Below are positions 24,386-36,415 of a DNA stretch of 64,000 nt, one piece after another (the stretch's first letter is position 1; each line of letters begins with the position of its first letter). The notes under the pieces were generated by a model. That model did not search any database. It saw only the letters and a program-made list of their open reading frames with translations, and was not told the origin of the DNA. A program made the translations under genes and the position numbers. The DNA comes from Kryptolebias marmoratus. Taxonomy: Eukaryota > Chordata > Actinopteri > Cyprinodontiformes > Rivulidae. The stretch lies in assembly GCF_001649575.2 (NCBI RefSeq), contig NC_051441.1, positions 14,462,018 to 14,526,017 of the forward strand. The letters run 5' to 3'.

Positions 24386-25699
24386 ATAGACGAAAATCCC
24401 TCAAAGTGATGTTTAAAATTGGATTTATTGGCATTTCTGGCAGCAAATGGGGTCTGACTGAAAAACATAAGCAGAAAAAAAAGTGAATTTACTAGTAAAC
24501 TCACCAAATTTATAATTGTTAGTTTGTCATATTTTGTTTGTTGAGCTAAGCAGTGTATTTTCCACAACTAGTTTTACCTGGTAAATTGTTTCATTGTAGC
24601 TTTTGTTCAAAAAGAATTGTAGTTTGTTTTGAGTATGCTTTTTGACAATTTTAGTATTACAAAAAAAGTTCTGAGTTTAGTTTTTTTTTTTTTTTTTAGG
24701 TAATCAGCCTTCATTAACAAATGCATCCAAACATCTGTTTTTCAGCTTTTGTGAATACAGATATGGTATTTGACAGACATGTACTTTTTATCTACTGAGA
24801 CATTTCTTTTCAGGACACCAAATTGAACCCCCCTCCCAGTAAACCAACTCTTTGCACTTTAAGTTAACCTTTTTTTCCATTCAGGTAAAACCACAGCTCT
24901 GTGATAGTTCAGGTAAGCAGTCCTTGAAAGTGGTGATCTTTTCTTCTCGTCTTTGCAGCAAGCCCACGCTCTGCCTGGCCGACCCTGCCTTTCTGACCCT
25001 GAACACTGCCGCTCCTGTCAAAACAGAAAGAGACTCGGGTTTGCTATTAAATGTTTTCATTTAATTGAAATCGCCGACTTTTCAATGACTTGTTTTGGAG
25101 GGGGGGTGGTTGATGAGGAGTCACGATGAGGAGAGTTTTTGTGCGCGTCTCTTTTGTGCATCGACTCAGGCGTGTGGGTGCAACGTGATAAAGTGTTTTT
25201 GTAAGGAATCGTTCGTGTGCGTGTTTGAGATGTTAGCTAAGTTCAACATTGACAAGGAAAAGAGAGAGAACACTGTTGGTGTACTTTTACTGAGAAATGT
25301 GCCTTGATGAAAAAAAGAGTTATGCACATACAAAGAAAAAGAGTGCAGATGGAAAACTATTTAACTGAATTGAAAAAAAAAGCCCTCATACCTCTCACAC
25401 AAACACAATGAATACATTTTTAAACATTTTTTGCATCCATTTATCGCATTAATACCAGAAGTTGAACAGCCTTGCAGGAAAAAAAGTACACACAGTACTC
25501 TCTTTAAGTAATATTAAAATGCAGAAAGATGACAAATAAATTACAGCTGCATGTAAACAAAATAAACAGATATCATTAATTTTTCAAGTTACAGATTCTA
25601 CAATTTATTAAATATTTTAAACTTTGAATTTTTCAGACTCACAATATTAAAGAGTGTTCAAATATTATAAAATTTGAAATTTAGGAGATTTTCAGAGGC
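24386..25699 (+). other. intron segment without recognised features
   Basis: AT-rich sequence with a T run near 24681-24697. Nothing gene-like was recognised. Confidence 0.5.
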
Positions 25700-26990
25700 C
25701 ATGTTTATTTGACTGTAGCACTTCTGGTGCAGACAGTAACATTTTGAACACAAATATCATAACATTTCTGCCAAAGTAACTATGTAATGCAAAACTGATA
25801 ACTGGGTAAAGGTTGATCAAATAGTGTTTGCATAAACAGCTATGAAATGTTGGAGATTAGAGTTTTTTGTAAAGGTGGCAGCAATCTATTTTGGTTTGGC
25901 CCTACTTGGCCAACATTGGCTCATTAATCCAGTCATAAACTCTATTTCTCCAAACTGAGGTCCAAGAAACAGCTTGTTATTGTTGGGATCCAGGGTGGTG
26001 GTCTGGGGTTTTTTGCTGCAGTTTTGTCCCTTTTCCACCAGAGGGTGTCGTGAGGGCATTCTGGAGGGCGTGGCCGGCGGTTGCCGGTCGACCGGCACAG
26101 CTGCATGTCATCTCGTCATTTGGAGGAGGATAAGAGATGGGAGCAGCCTGCGCGCCGGTGCCAGAGTGTTAACCAGTAATGGTACTACAGGCCATCTGTG
26201 TTCCTCGCAGCACAACTCTCCTCGTGAACCTTTTTTGTGACTCACCGTGTACCATTCTCCTCAGGTGACTCCCTGTGACGCCGTGGCGTTTTCTCTCACC
26301 ACCGGTAACCCGAGCTCCACTGACCGCATCGACATAACTGACCTACCCGGACCCCTCCGCTGTCTGTCCCCGTCACTCCTCTCCACGGGAAGTAAAGACC
26401 CTGTCCGTCCTCCAACGCAGTCCCTCCGCCGATCCAGCAGCAGACCTCCTCGCAACCACCCTGGTACCACAGAAATCCGCCCTGGCTCAGTTCTCCACCC
26501 ATTTCTTGTAAGAACGTTCCATTGTTTCGACGTTTCTAGTTCCTGTTGACATCATACTCACCTCCACTTCTTTTCCACTCCAGTGAACCTGAACCCAGCT
26601 CTGTGATCGACCATCCTGATTATTAGTTATTATTTTTCCCCCAATAAATCACCTTTTTTTCTGATTCTCTCTCTCTCCGCCTGGTGTATCTGCATGTGGG
26701 TGCGAAAGCTTGAACCGAACATGACAGTTTTGGAAACTTAACAACATTTGCCAAAAATGTAAATTGGTACTAAATTTCTGTCAAAGTGGCCAAGGCTGAA
26801 TACGTACCTGACAGCATAATTTGTAACTGTTGTTCCCAATATAAAGGAATGATTAACATAAGAAAAAACAGGTTCATTAATTTTGTTGTTTGTTGGTGTA
26901 ACACTATTTTAAAACTGAAATTTCACTACAGAGCTATCCACAACAGGTAAGATATTAGGTGTTCATAACCTTTCTAAAGAACCCTTTTTA
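25700..26990. repeat. family B element interrupted by an LTR
   Basis: Family B landmarks in inverted orientation appear at 25700-25975 (TAGCACTTCTGGTGCAGAC, AATATCATAACATTTCTGCC, TTGGCTCATTAATCCAGTCA, TCTATTTCTCCAAACTGAGG). The terminal arm resumes at 26935-26990 (GAGCTATCCACAACAGGTAA, GTTCATAACCTTTCT). Between them lies a GC-rich 746-bp LTR-like block. The simplest reading is an LTR insertion into an older family B copy, although the 200 bases right of the LTR do not align well. Confidence 0.55.
25981..26726 (+). mobile_element. solo LTR of an LTR retrotransposon
   Basis: A GC-rich block with sharp edges against AT-rich flanks. It starts TGTTGGGATCC and ends GAACATGACA, giving the TG...CA ends of an LTR. 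An AATAAA signal lies near the 3' end at 26643-26648. Flanking pentamers are GTTAT (25976-25980) and GTTTT (26727-26731), a 4-of-5 match to a 5-bp target duplication. No gag or pol sequence is adjacent, so it is read as a solo LTR, probably of a Ty3/gypsy-like element. The 100-codon open frame inside (26247-26549) has no recognisable domain and is not called as a gene. Confidence 0.7.
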
Positions 26991-29900
26991 AAAGGATCGG
27001 AACTATCCCTTTAAGAGCAAGCTGCCAAAGGTTTTTATAAAGATGCTCAGACCTGCTGTTAATCAAGCACCTGGCTGATATTTAACTCTATTTAATCTCT
27101 ATGGCAAGTCTGTGTGTATATAGTGTTTCCACATACTGCTTCTGCATTTTGGCGTAAATTTAAAAAATTAAATCTTGACATAACAACACCTTTCTATGTG
27201 TTATTCAGCTGAGGTTGGATTTTACTATTTGGTAAATGGTTTATTGATAACTGATACTTAAAAGTAAAGACTTCCTATTTAATATTACCATACATGTGTC
27301 TGAACATGTCTTTTTGCAAGCCAGACACCTTGTTTGACCATCCACTACAACACACAAACACACACACTCACTCACAGGAGTAAATTTTTAAGCACACTTA
27401 GCTACAGCTAAAAATTAAAAGCTTCCTCATTTAACTGTGGCCTCCCTGCAGTATACTGGCTGTAATTTATTGCCGTTTCCAAACACATTCACGCACATAA
27501 ATGATGGCTTTGCAGTGCTGTCACTGCAGAGCAAGGCCATTTAGCATTCAACTCAGTGCATCTGTGTTTTGCAACTATGCGTGTTTAAGATTTTCCACCA
27601 ATAGTCAATGTGCCTCTAATGGCTAAGGACAAAAAAGAGAGTTATATAAGAAAGTGAAGGAACATAATGTTTTAGGTGGGTTTTGAGCACTAAGATGAAA
27701 TGAAGTGATACTCCAGACAGCAACAAAAAATCTTTACATTTCAAGTGTTACAGCCTCTTAAATGAATGTTATTAATTTTAGCATTTTCCCATCACTAAAA
27801 CTGTTAACTAGTTAAGTATTAATTGAATCAAAGCTAGAAAAAAAAAGATGTTTAAGATGCCCGAGATGTTTTGTCACATGTGTCAGACATAGTAAGGTTT
27901 GACTGGAGCCTGCCTCTCATGGAGCATCTGGGAGATATAAAATTACATTTTCTCATAGAAAAAGAAAGAAAAAAAGCACAATTCTACTGAGCTGAGAAAC
28001 AACGGCAACACAGATGGCGAAGGTGGCCCTCTCGCACAATTGATTTCACTCGGTGTCATATTTTACTTATACAGCAGACCCATTTCATCATAAACACTCA
28101 GAGCTCCATTCCTTCAACGCAACACAAATCAAATTCTGCCCGGTATTTCATCTGGCCCCGTCTCATCACCACATTCTCCACCGCGTGAGCGAGGAGGAAA
28201 TTGCGGAACTGTACGCTACTGATGCTTGAGGTCTGAGCCACAGAAGGTGTTCAAAAGTGGGATTAAGTCGGAATGGGTTGGGGTTTAGGGAAGTCTGCTT
28301 AGGCCTGTTCTGATATTTAGCACAAATATTTTAAGACATTTATCCCCTCAGCAACGTTAACTGCTGTGGTGGATGAATTGAAAATCCCAAAAAGCAAATT
28401 TCAGAAGATGGAACAAGTGAGATTAAAAGATGATTTTAATAAAAAGGGCAAACATCCAGGCAGCTCCAAAGAGCAGCAAAATTAGAACAAGATGAGCAAA
28501 ACATGGTTACAGTTGCCTTACAGAAATGTGGCAAAAAGAAAATGTGACAATGTCTAAATTTTGTCATCTTAGCTGTCCGCTAAAGTCTGTCAGCCCCATC
28601 AGGAGATGGATGAGAATTTTGTGACTGCACTGATTGTGCACACTGTGGAACGTGACTCTTCCATCCAAAATGGCAGTGTCAAACCACAAGAAGAAGAAAA
28701 CCCATGTAGGCTTGCTTTAAGGATGTACTGTGTAAGGATAACTGATGCTATCAACATTTGGATAATTTATCACTCAGGAACCACAAACACTCAACGAAGC
28801 ACATCAAATTTCTGGTGAGAAATTCCTTGAACGTTCTATTTTCTTCCTCCTGTCTTCGAGACCATTGACAAATCAGAGCATTATCACCACTTATGGCTGT
28901 AGTGAACACTCTAGACCCCTGAGAAGACTGCTGTAGTGTAGCTAAACTATAACCTTGAGCCTGTAGGCACAAACAGTTTGCCTGCTCAGATGTGGAAAGC
29001 ATGAACAACTATGCCTCTGCCTGAAGAGGAATCCAAGAGTCTAAGTAGTGGGAGGGTGATTACTGAATGAAAGACAGGTGAGTTAATTACAGATTACCAG
29101 CAGGTGTTCGAGGAGCTAAAAAAAAGCTCACTAAGGGGCACAATTGCAAGTGACATAGGATTTAAACTAGTTTAAAAAAGGGGTAAACAAAAAGCCATAA
29201 ATAAAAAGAAGCAACTTTTTCACTTGTTTGACTATTTATTTGTTGACACAACAATGTCTGACACTCATCACTAGAAGAGAGAATTAATTATACCTTTCCT
29301 GACATGTCTGCACTGTTTTTTACCAGCAAATATACAGTAGATTACTCATCTTCCTTAGTTTCTTCTTCTGCAATGCAAATATAACAGAGCTCTCGTGGGA
29401 AAGTAAATATTTTGCACTAAATGCATGTTGCAAACAGCACTGAGCTTTAACAATCAAATGTTTTTTTGTCCTGGCAATTATTTGCATATATTTGGTCAGA
29501 TTTTCCTCCAAAGGAATGCATAATACTTCATTTAAATGCAAACAAACTGCTAGTGCAAAAAGATCCTATTTGGTTGATAATGAAGTTTGAGGTGAAAAAA
29601 ATCTCTCTGCGTGAGGGCTTTGGGATTTAGGCAAATCCACAAAATACACAATTGGGCCCACTTGGCCTGAGTGCACCAACGACACTAATATGGTCATTTA
29701 TACTTAAAACCTCATTCCTGTTGGAGACTTTCTCAACTTCCAATTTTGTTCCTTTTACTAAACGAAAACCAAGAACACTTAATGAACACTAGAGGCCACA
29801 CTTTTTTTAACAAATAGTTACTTTGCAAGTAAGGACTTAAGCTTAACCGTGCTGTATTTTCGTCTTGTGTTTATGTGTGTGTTACTGTCAGGTGGTGGAG

Positions 29901-31104
29901 TTTGCAGCAATTTTATGCACAATAACTACAACATGGTAGATGAACATATCAAGATAAATATGCAATTGATGGACTTTTTACTGTATAGTGTAATCTTTGG
30001 CTCTCTTATGTTGTGTTTAACTCCCCTAAGCTGCCTTGGTTGTTTTACAAATTACACCAAAGCTGGAAAACAGTGTTTCAGTTCTGGCCTAAAATTGTTA
30101 AAGTGGCCAGTGGGACATCTTTTAGATTAACAGGTTCAGAGCCAATATGACACAAAATATTGTGTCCATGAGGCATAATTAACTATTCTTTTTGGTAATA
30201 TATACTTATTTAATTTTGTTTCTATACCAACCCACTGGCAGTTGGTAGTTTATACCCCTCTACATTATTAACTCACACCTGCTTTAAAACACCATGTATG
30301 CCTGTACATGTAGGTTCAAAGTACTGATTTCTTTTACTAGAGACTGTGGGGGGTATGGCCAAAACCCGGCAATTCCCCATCTTACCATTCTTCCCTTTCA
30401 TCTTTTGAGCTGGATGTTATTAAAAAAAAGACTCAGTACATTTATGATTGGATGTCATCTTTCTTTACTGCGCCTTTGCTGTGTGATACCTTTTTATGTT
30501 TTTTAGCCATCATTTTCTTTCTGTGTGTGTGTGTGAGTCTGCGTGTTTGGAAGGCAATCACACTTTTGTATGGAAAGTATTAGTGGGTTTGTTGGAGGAG
30601 GTAAATTGTTTTCAAGGTCCCCTCTTAGCTTGTTGTCACACATTCTTTCAAATGTTTTGTATGTGTGTGTGTGTGTGTTTGAGCTGACAGGCACTCCTGT
30701 TCCTGTGGCTTATCATCTGTCTGCTCCTTAGGGGTCATCGGCAGGTGGTTTCAACACAAGACTCCCCCTGGACACTTCTGTCCTTGTGTCGGTCTCACAG
30801 TATCCATATTTCTTCTTTCTTAACCCTCCGTAACACCGATTGTGCTTTAGGTGTGATTGTGTGCGTGTATGTGTGTGTCTGTGTGGCCTCTCCAGAATTT
30901 CAATTGAGACGCTGCTCTGCAGTTGACAGTCTGTAAGTGCTGCCTGAACTTTTAGCTTTGATGTGACAATTCAGACACTTGCCTTCTGTTATTTGCGCCA
31001 TGGATGATTTAAGCCACATTTGACAAGTGAGAACAATTAGAAATACTAAACATAATGAGTTTTACCACTGTTAAAAAGAGAAAAATATGATTGTTCCTTT
31101 TTTG

Positions 31105-31105
<1 letters not shown>
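26991..31105 (+). other. intron segment, mostly unique, with short TG-rich repeats
   Basis: No exon or clear mobile element recognised. Short (TG)n runs lie at about 30521-30536 and 30661-30679. The interval 28070-28260 is less AT-rich and is a weak conserved non-coding candidate. Open frames up to about 93 codons match nothing known. Confidence 0.5.

Positions 31106-31149
<44 letters not shown>
31106..31149. repeat. (TA)22 microsatellite
   Basis: Uninterrupted TA dinucleotides for 44 bases, likely length-polymorphic. Confidence 0.97.
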
Positions 31150-31152
<3 letters not shown>

Positions 31153-34100
31153 TTTCAATAATCACACAAATGACCATTTTCAGGTTAAACAAACACATCT
31201 AAACTTTTTTTAAAGACAGGCTGAAATGGGGCTAAATTTGGTCAAAAAGTGTCTAAGGGGCCATTCACATGGGAAAAGTTTTTCTAAATATTGTTTTCAT
31301 TATTTAAGCCTCACGTTCAACACAAAAACAGCATTTTAGAAGCTCAAGAATAAACAGGTTTCAGAATAGAAAATCACACACAAATGCTTTTTTTTTTTTT
31401 TAAAATGATGTTGTAACCTCTCTCATAATCTAAACTATGACCCAAGGGTGTCCCCTTCATCCTCTGGGGTTGACATTTTACACCAAGCACGCAAGCTTTA
31501 TGTGCATGTTCCTGTCCGTTTTTCCTTTTGGTGTATTTGACTGGCACTGTTACAGTGCCACATACAGGCCTGGTATAGTTACTATTTTGTAGTAACTTGT
31601 TGTATTTTGGTGTTTCAGTGTGGATGAAGACATCTTTACGAACAGCGCCATGTTTACATGGTTAATTTTAATAATGACAATTAAAAAGATTGTTTTATAA
31701 AACTGCTTTGCTGTGTGGATGCACCTAAATCAAGCTTTAGATGTCAAATATATGTTTAGATTTCATCATAACAAGAATAAATAAGGACTTCCCATTTTGG
31801 AATCGAACTAGAGAGTTCAGTTCATTGAAAGCTTTTCCCTTTATACTGAGCTAACCAGAAACTTTTTTTATTGTGGAGCTTACGATTTGTCAACGGTGCA
31901 TTTGAAGTTGCAGTTTGTAATTCATGTAGAAAAACTGGCTTTTTTTGGTGAGTTGCTTTTCATTTTTTATTAAGTCTAAATACCTTGTCTTACTGCAAAG
32001 TCTGTGTAGTTTACTGTTTCTCTGACACTTTAAATAAAACTGCATCTTGTTTTATCTTTCCATTGGCCAGTAAAATACGAATGTTGAAGTATACCTTCAT
32101 ATTTACCACTGTCGTCTTTTGTTCTAACCCTCATTGTTCAATAGAACAATGTGAATGGTTTTGTTTTTATGTGTTTTCTTTTTTTTATTTTTGTATGATG
32201 ACATTTATGTTCTAGCTGCAATATTGGCAACGGAAAAGTGGGTAAAAACACATCTTAGATGTTCAGACCATGAATCACCATTTTGCTTTCTGGCACTGTT
32301 GCAAGATTTACAGAGCTGTGTTGTGTGTCGTACTTATTTTCAGTTGTTTGTGTGTTACATAAATGACATTATAAAGACAAAACTGCTTGGGTGAAATACG
32401 TCTAAGTTTGACCAGAAAAAAAACATGGCTAAACGAGGACTAGACTTACTGTTAAAATGGCATCTTTTGCTCAAATTTAAATGCAACTATAAAAGGATAT
32501 CAGGGGTTAATCTTCCAAAAGGCACACTGTTACGTAAATTGTCTGCATTAGCAACTTTACTCTGCCAGAAGAACATATAAAGGTTCTTCATCTGAACGTA
32601 GATGACCTGTGCCCACGACCACCAGTCATCCTGAGCTCTACAAGCTCTATAATAATGCATTGTAGGGCTGTTCCACAGAGACAAAGATCAATTCCGCAGC
32701 ATTGCAGGCAGTGGGGATAATGAGGCTTTTCCATTGATCAGAATTTCATTGAGTGGCAGCAAAGGGCTGAGGAAGGGGGGGAAAGGCTGTGAGGCTTCCC
32801 CTTCTCACTCCTCCATTTTTTATCAGAACAATCCTTTTCTTTCTCCCACTCCCTCTGCTCCTTCAGCGTTTGCCAGCTCGCTCTCCTATATCGAAGAATC
32901 AGGGCAGTCGTATCGCACTTCGTCTCTGAGTGTTGAGGCTGCTGGAAATGATAGAGCAGAATGATAACAAAGTCCTGCAGCTCTGAGAGCAATCACACCC
33001 TTCCAATTTGCAGCGTAATTCTGCTCAGTTTGCTCTCAGGCACTCAAACCATCCTCTGTGACACACCGACAGACAAAGGATTCTTCTAAAACATATCCTA
33101 CATCTATTGAAGCAAATTGGTAAACTACTGCATACTCTCAAACACCATCTTTCTTTTATTCCTCTTAGTTTCTTCCTCTTTTACCATCTATCTTTTTCTC
33201 TTTCTGCTTTGCTCTGTTCTTCTCCTCTCTTCCTACATCGCAGAACTCCTGGCAAAGCTTTATCAACCTAATATGAAAACATTGCTTCGCTCTTGTACAC
33301 CAAGTAATTGATCCTCTTCTCTGGGATTTTTATTTTCTGTTACACGTTGTCAGCGTTCTGACAGTAGGGATAGATAGAAATATACATGTTTTCATCTCTT
33401 TGTTTGCCCGAATGTGTAACAACTACCAAAAAATCGCCATTAGATGCAGTTGTTTGTTCCTATTTTTAACAGAAATACATTACAGCTTAGCTGCATATAA
33501 ACCTTTTGAACATAGAGACGTGCTTCTTTATGATTATCAAAATTTTATTGCAAAGAAAATCATCCACTCCATGGCTGCTAAATTTATTTTTACATTATTT
33601 TATTTTAGTTAGGTTTTGTTAAACTTAGTAGTGCTAATATAAAAAACATCCAGCCCTCGCTTTTTTTGTGTGTGTGTGTTTTATTGTTTCATTTTACTTT
33701 AGTTGTATTACTTTTATTTTTAGTGCCTAAAAAGGAATTGATTTTTCAAAATTTATGATTTTTTTTAAATCAAACTTTGTGTGTTTATTTTCTTTCAGTT
33801 TAGTTTATTGTATTTTTTGTGCTTAAGTTTTTTTTTGCATGTAGTACTTTTTAATATTTTATTTTGAACTCAATTTTTTGTTTTATTACCTAGATATTAT
33901 CAATGATTTTACCTTGAAATTAATGTATTAAACCAACATGGATTTAAATAAAGAAAAGAAAATATAAGCAGCATAGTGTGTGGATATTCATTCAACACAT
34001 TTTCTATGTAGCCTGCAATTAAATGGTTCTGCCATTTACCTTCACAAGACACATAATTAGTTTATTAAGATCCTTGTGTGAAATATTGGTGTCAGAAGAT

Positions 34101-34248
34101 GTCAGTGTAAAAACATCTCCTGTGAAGAATGGTGAAGTCTACACTAATACTAAGAAAGAAGTGGAAATTAAAGAGCCTTTGAAAATACAACTGTCAAATC
34201 ACGGATTATGATTATAAGCTATAAACAATTAAATATATTTCCAAAAAT
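31150..34248 (+). other. intron segment without recognised genes
   Basis: AT-rich with T-rich low-complexity sequence near 33660-33900. Two small hairpin-capable sequences occur (GGCACTG/CAGTGCC near 31543-31559 and CATTGTTC/GAACAATG near 32132-32151), both too short to interpret. 32730-32960 has overlapping frames on both strands without homology. Confidence 0.5.
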
Positions 34249-35135
34249 TTGGTGTTGGGTGAGGAGAAATGGGGCTACAACACACTTTTAAGAAATGGCA
34301 GAGCAGTGCAGCTCTTGGACCAAAAAAGACGTTTGTTTGAGAGAGCAAAAAGGCCAAATGTATCCCTGAAGGAGCTTCAAAGACCCACGGCTCAGATCGA
34401 AATGTCTGTCCACAGGATGATTTTAGGCTCTAAACTCCACAGATCTGAACTGTATGAAAGAGAAGCAAGAACAAGAAAAGAGAGCGGGATCTGAGAGATA
34501 CTACAAACAAGTGGAAGAATACACTCTACTTAGATGGGACTCAAATTGAAATTTGTGAAGAAAAAAACTAAATTCATCAAGAAGACCCAATATTACAGTG
34601 AAGCAAGGCAGAGGCAGCATCATGACTGGCAGGCCTTGGAAAATTAAATCCAGTTGAATCAGTAATAGCTGGTGTTACATATAGACACAGTATTTGACAA
34701 ATAAGTTCTTGTTTCATGTTTTTATCTATTTTATCGAGACAAAGACCTTAAGCACACTGCAATCAGCTGAACAGCTGAAGAAAAAAAACCATTTGAATTG
34801 TTGGACCTGCCAACTCAAAGCCCAGGCAACAAATTGATTAAAACCTTGTGGTATCTTTCAAGGACTGCATTGCACAAAATCTAAAGAGGTCTGAGCAGTT
34901 TTAGTATAAAGCAATATTTCAGGTCTTTTAAAGTGAGGTTCTGTAGAAATTACCACAGAATGAACAGGCCACATGCAAGAAATACTAGGCTTTTAATTTA
35001 ACAAAGCATCTCACAAAGCAGTGACTTCAGGGGATGAAATGTATGTGTCCTCTGTCTGTTTGAAATTCATGTTGTAATGAAACAAAATTAAAAGAAAAAA
35101 CAATCTGCCAAAGGGGGTGAATACTTCTGAATGAC
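34249..35135 (+). pseudogene. degenerate Tc1-like transposase remnant
   Basis: The translation shows Tc1-family blocks in the right order but in shifting frames. First is SLKELQRPTAQIEMSVHR (helix-turn-helix region, about 34360-34416). Next, after stops, comes the region normally holding the first catalytic Asp (TNKWKNTLYLDGTQIEI, about 34506-34556), where the motif reads LDGTQIE rather than the usual SDETKIE. VKQGRGSIMTG follows near 34597-34630, then a DLKHTA-like block and a KKK-rich segment with PANSKP near 34745-34825, which corresponds to the DPKHT/PSQSPDLNP region. Several frameshifts and stops make it inactive. The 3' end (GGGGGTGAATACTTCTGAATG, about 35114) resembles Tc1 terminal sequence. 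No matching 5' inverted repeat was located. Sense relative to the host gene. Confidence 0.72.
34921..34950 (+). repeat. family B terminal arm fragment inside the Tc1 remnant
   Basis: AGGTCTTTTAAAGTGAGG and TTCTGTAGAAAT match the left terminus of family B elements at 23730 and 56411. Similarity stops after about 30 bases, so either only the terminus survives or the match is a shared terminal motif. Confidence 0.5.
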
Positions 35136-35814
35136 CTAAAAAAGGTTCTGCAGCCACATTCGTGTTTGTGTGTGTTGAATGCAAAAAGTAATTTTTATGC
35201 CACCACGATTATGTCCCACGCCATTTTTTTAACATTAAATGAACTTGATTAAATTAGTATCACAGGGTCATATTCTGTAGTCCATATGTGAGACTGCCGA
35301 GTTGGTCATTTCCTTCAAAGAGCGACAAAAATGAGAGCGACTAAAATGTCCCTGATGTTATTGTATTTTATGTCCTGCAGCACCGGGCAAAAACACATGC
35401 AGAGTGTTGCATAATAATAATGAAAATGTACTTTTCTAAAGGGTGAGTTCTTTCTCCTGGTCATCTGTTCCAGGGTATCATCCCTCTCTGCGTATGCATG
35501 TGCACATGTGTGTGAGTGGCCGGCTTCGCTTCCCACTAAAAGGTCACTTTCAAATGAAATGAAGTCGCAGGGGCTGCAGTGAGAAAGGGTGGGTGGTAAG
35601 TGAGGGGAAGAAGGAAGGGGGAGATGGAAATGAAGGAAGTGAAATAAGGAAGAGATGAGAGAAAAGCAAGCACTGATCAGGTTCAAGGAAGTATGATTTA
35701 TGGTAAATTTCTGCCAACCACAGATGGCGGTATTTTACTGTAAATTCCACATACTACTTTTTTTTTTTTTTTTACTGTATAAATAAAATAAAATAAAGAC
35801 AGAGCAACAAATGT
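35136..35814 (+). other. intron segment, low complexity in part
   Basis: Contains a purine-rich stretch at about 35578-35665 and a T run at about 35757-35773. The opposite strand of these explains the long Ser/Leu/Pro-rich frames at 35315-35750. No gene recognised. Confidence 0.5.
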
Positions 35815-36415
35815 AAGGAAACCTGTGTCTGTCTGTATGTGCTTGTCTGGTTGTCTGTTAGCAAAATATCACACTGGACAGATTTTGTTGAATTTTTCAG
35901 AAAGTATTTATTGGATAGACAGCAACAACTGATTCACTTTTGGAGTCTACTTTTTTCAAGGTGGTTGCCAGTGCTAAACAACCTTAGTGAGCACAAAGAT
36001 GGCTCTAACACAGTTAACTTTACAGTTACTGAGCTAAGCTTTAGTAGCAGTAGCTGAGTGTCACCCCTAACACATACTCTGAGAGCTCACAGATCCTGAA
36101 AGATTAACTTTTCGGAGTCAGACTTGTTGGTCTGTTAGGAAAATATCTCATGAATCACTGGACAGATTTGAATAAAAATCCCAGAAAGTAACAACTGAAT
36201 GCACATCTAAAACCCCCACGGTTACTTGAAATTAGGCAACGCAGTCATTTTTAAAGATGCTGAGCTAAAGTTTAACATGGAAATAGCTGAGAGTCATCCC
36301 TATCACACACTCTGATTGTCATAAGTGAAAAACTCACACAAGATCTGAGATCTTACATGAAGTTTGGCATGTGATAGTGAGCCGTATGCATTCCTTTAAG
36401 GACTGCTAGGTCTAA
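35815..36415 (+). repeat. family A repeat, two tandem monomers
   Basis: Two head-to-tail family A units. The first begins near GTTGTCTGTTAGCAAAATATC and the second near GTCTGTTAGGAAAATATC, about 265 bases later. Each carries the GGACAGATTT, GAAAGTA, ATCTA-like and TGAGCTAA landmarks. The block ends with GGCATGTGATAGTGAG and TTTAAGGACTGCTAGGTCT, the same tail as in the 11080 and 46700 copies. Confidence 0.8.

Noticed and set aside
26247..26549. 100-codon frame in GC-rich sequence
   Set aside because: It lies wholly inside the LTR at 25981-26726 and has no recognisable protein domain.
35315..35750. Ser/Leu/Pro-rich minus-strand frames
   Set aside because: Produced by the complement of a purine-rich tract at about 35578-35665.
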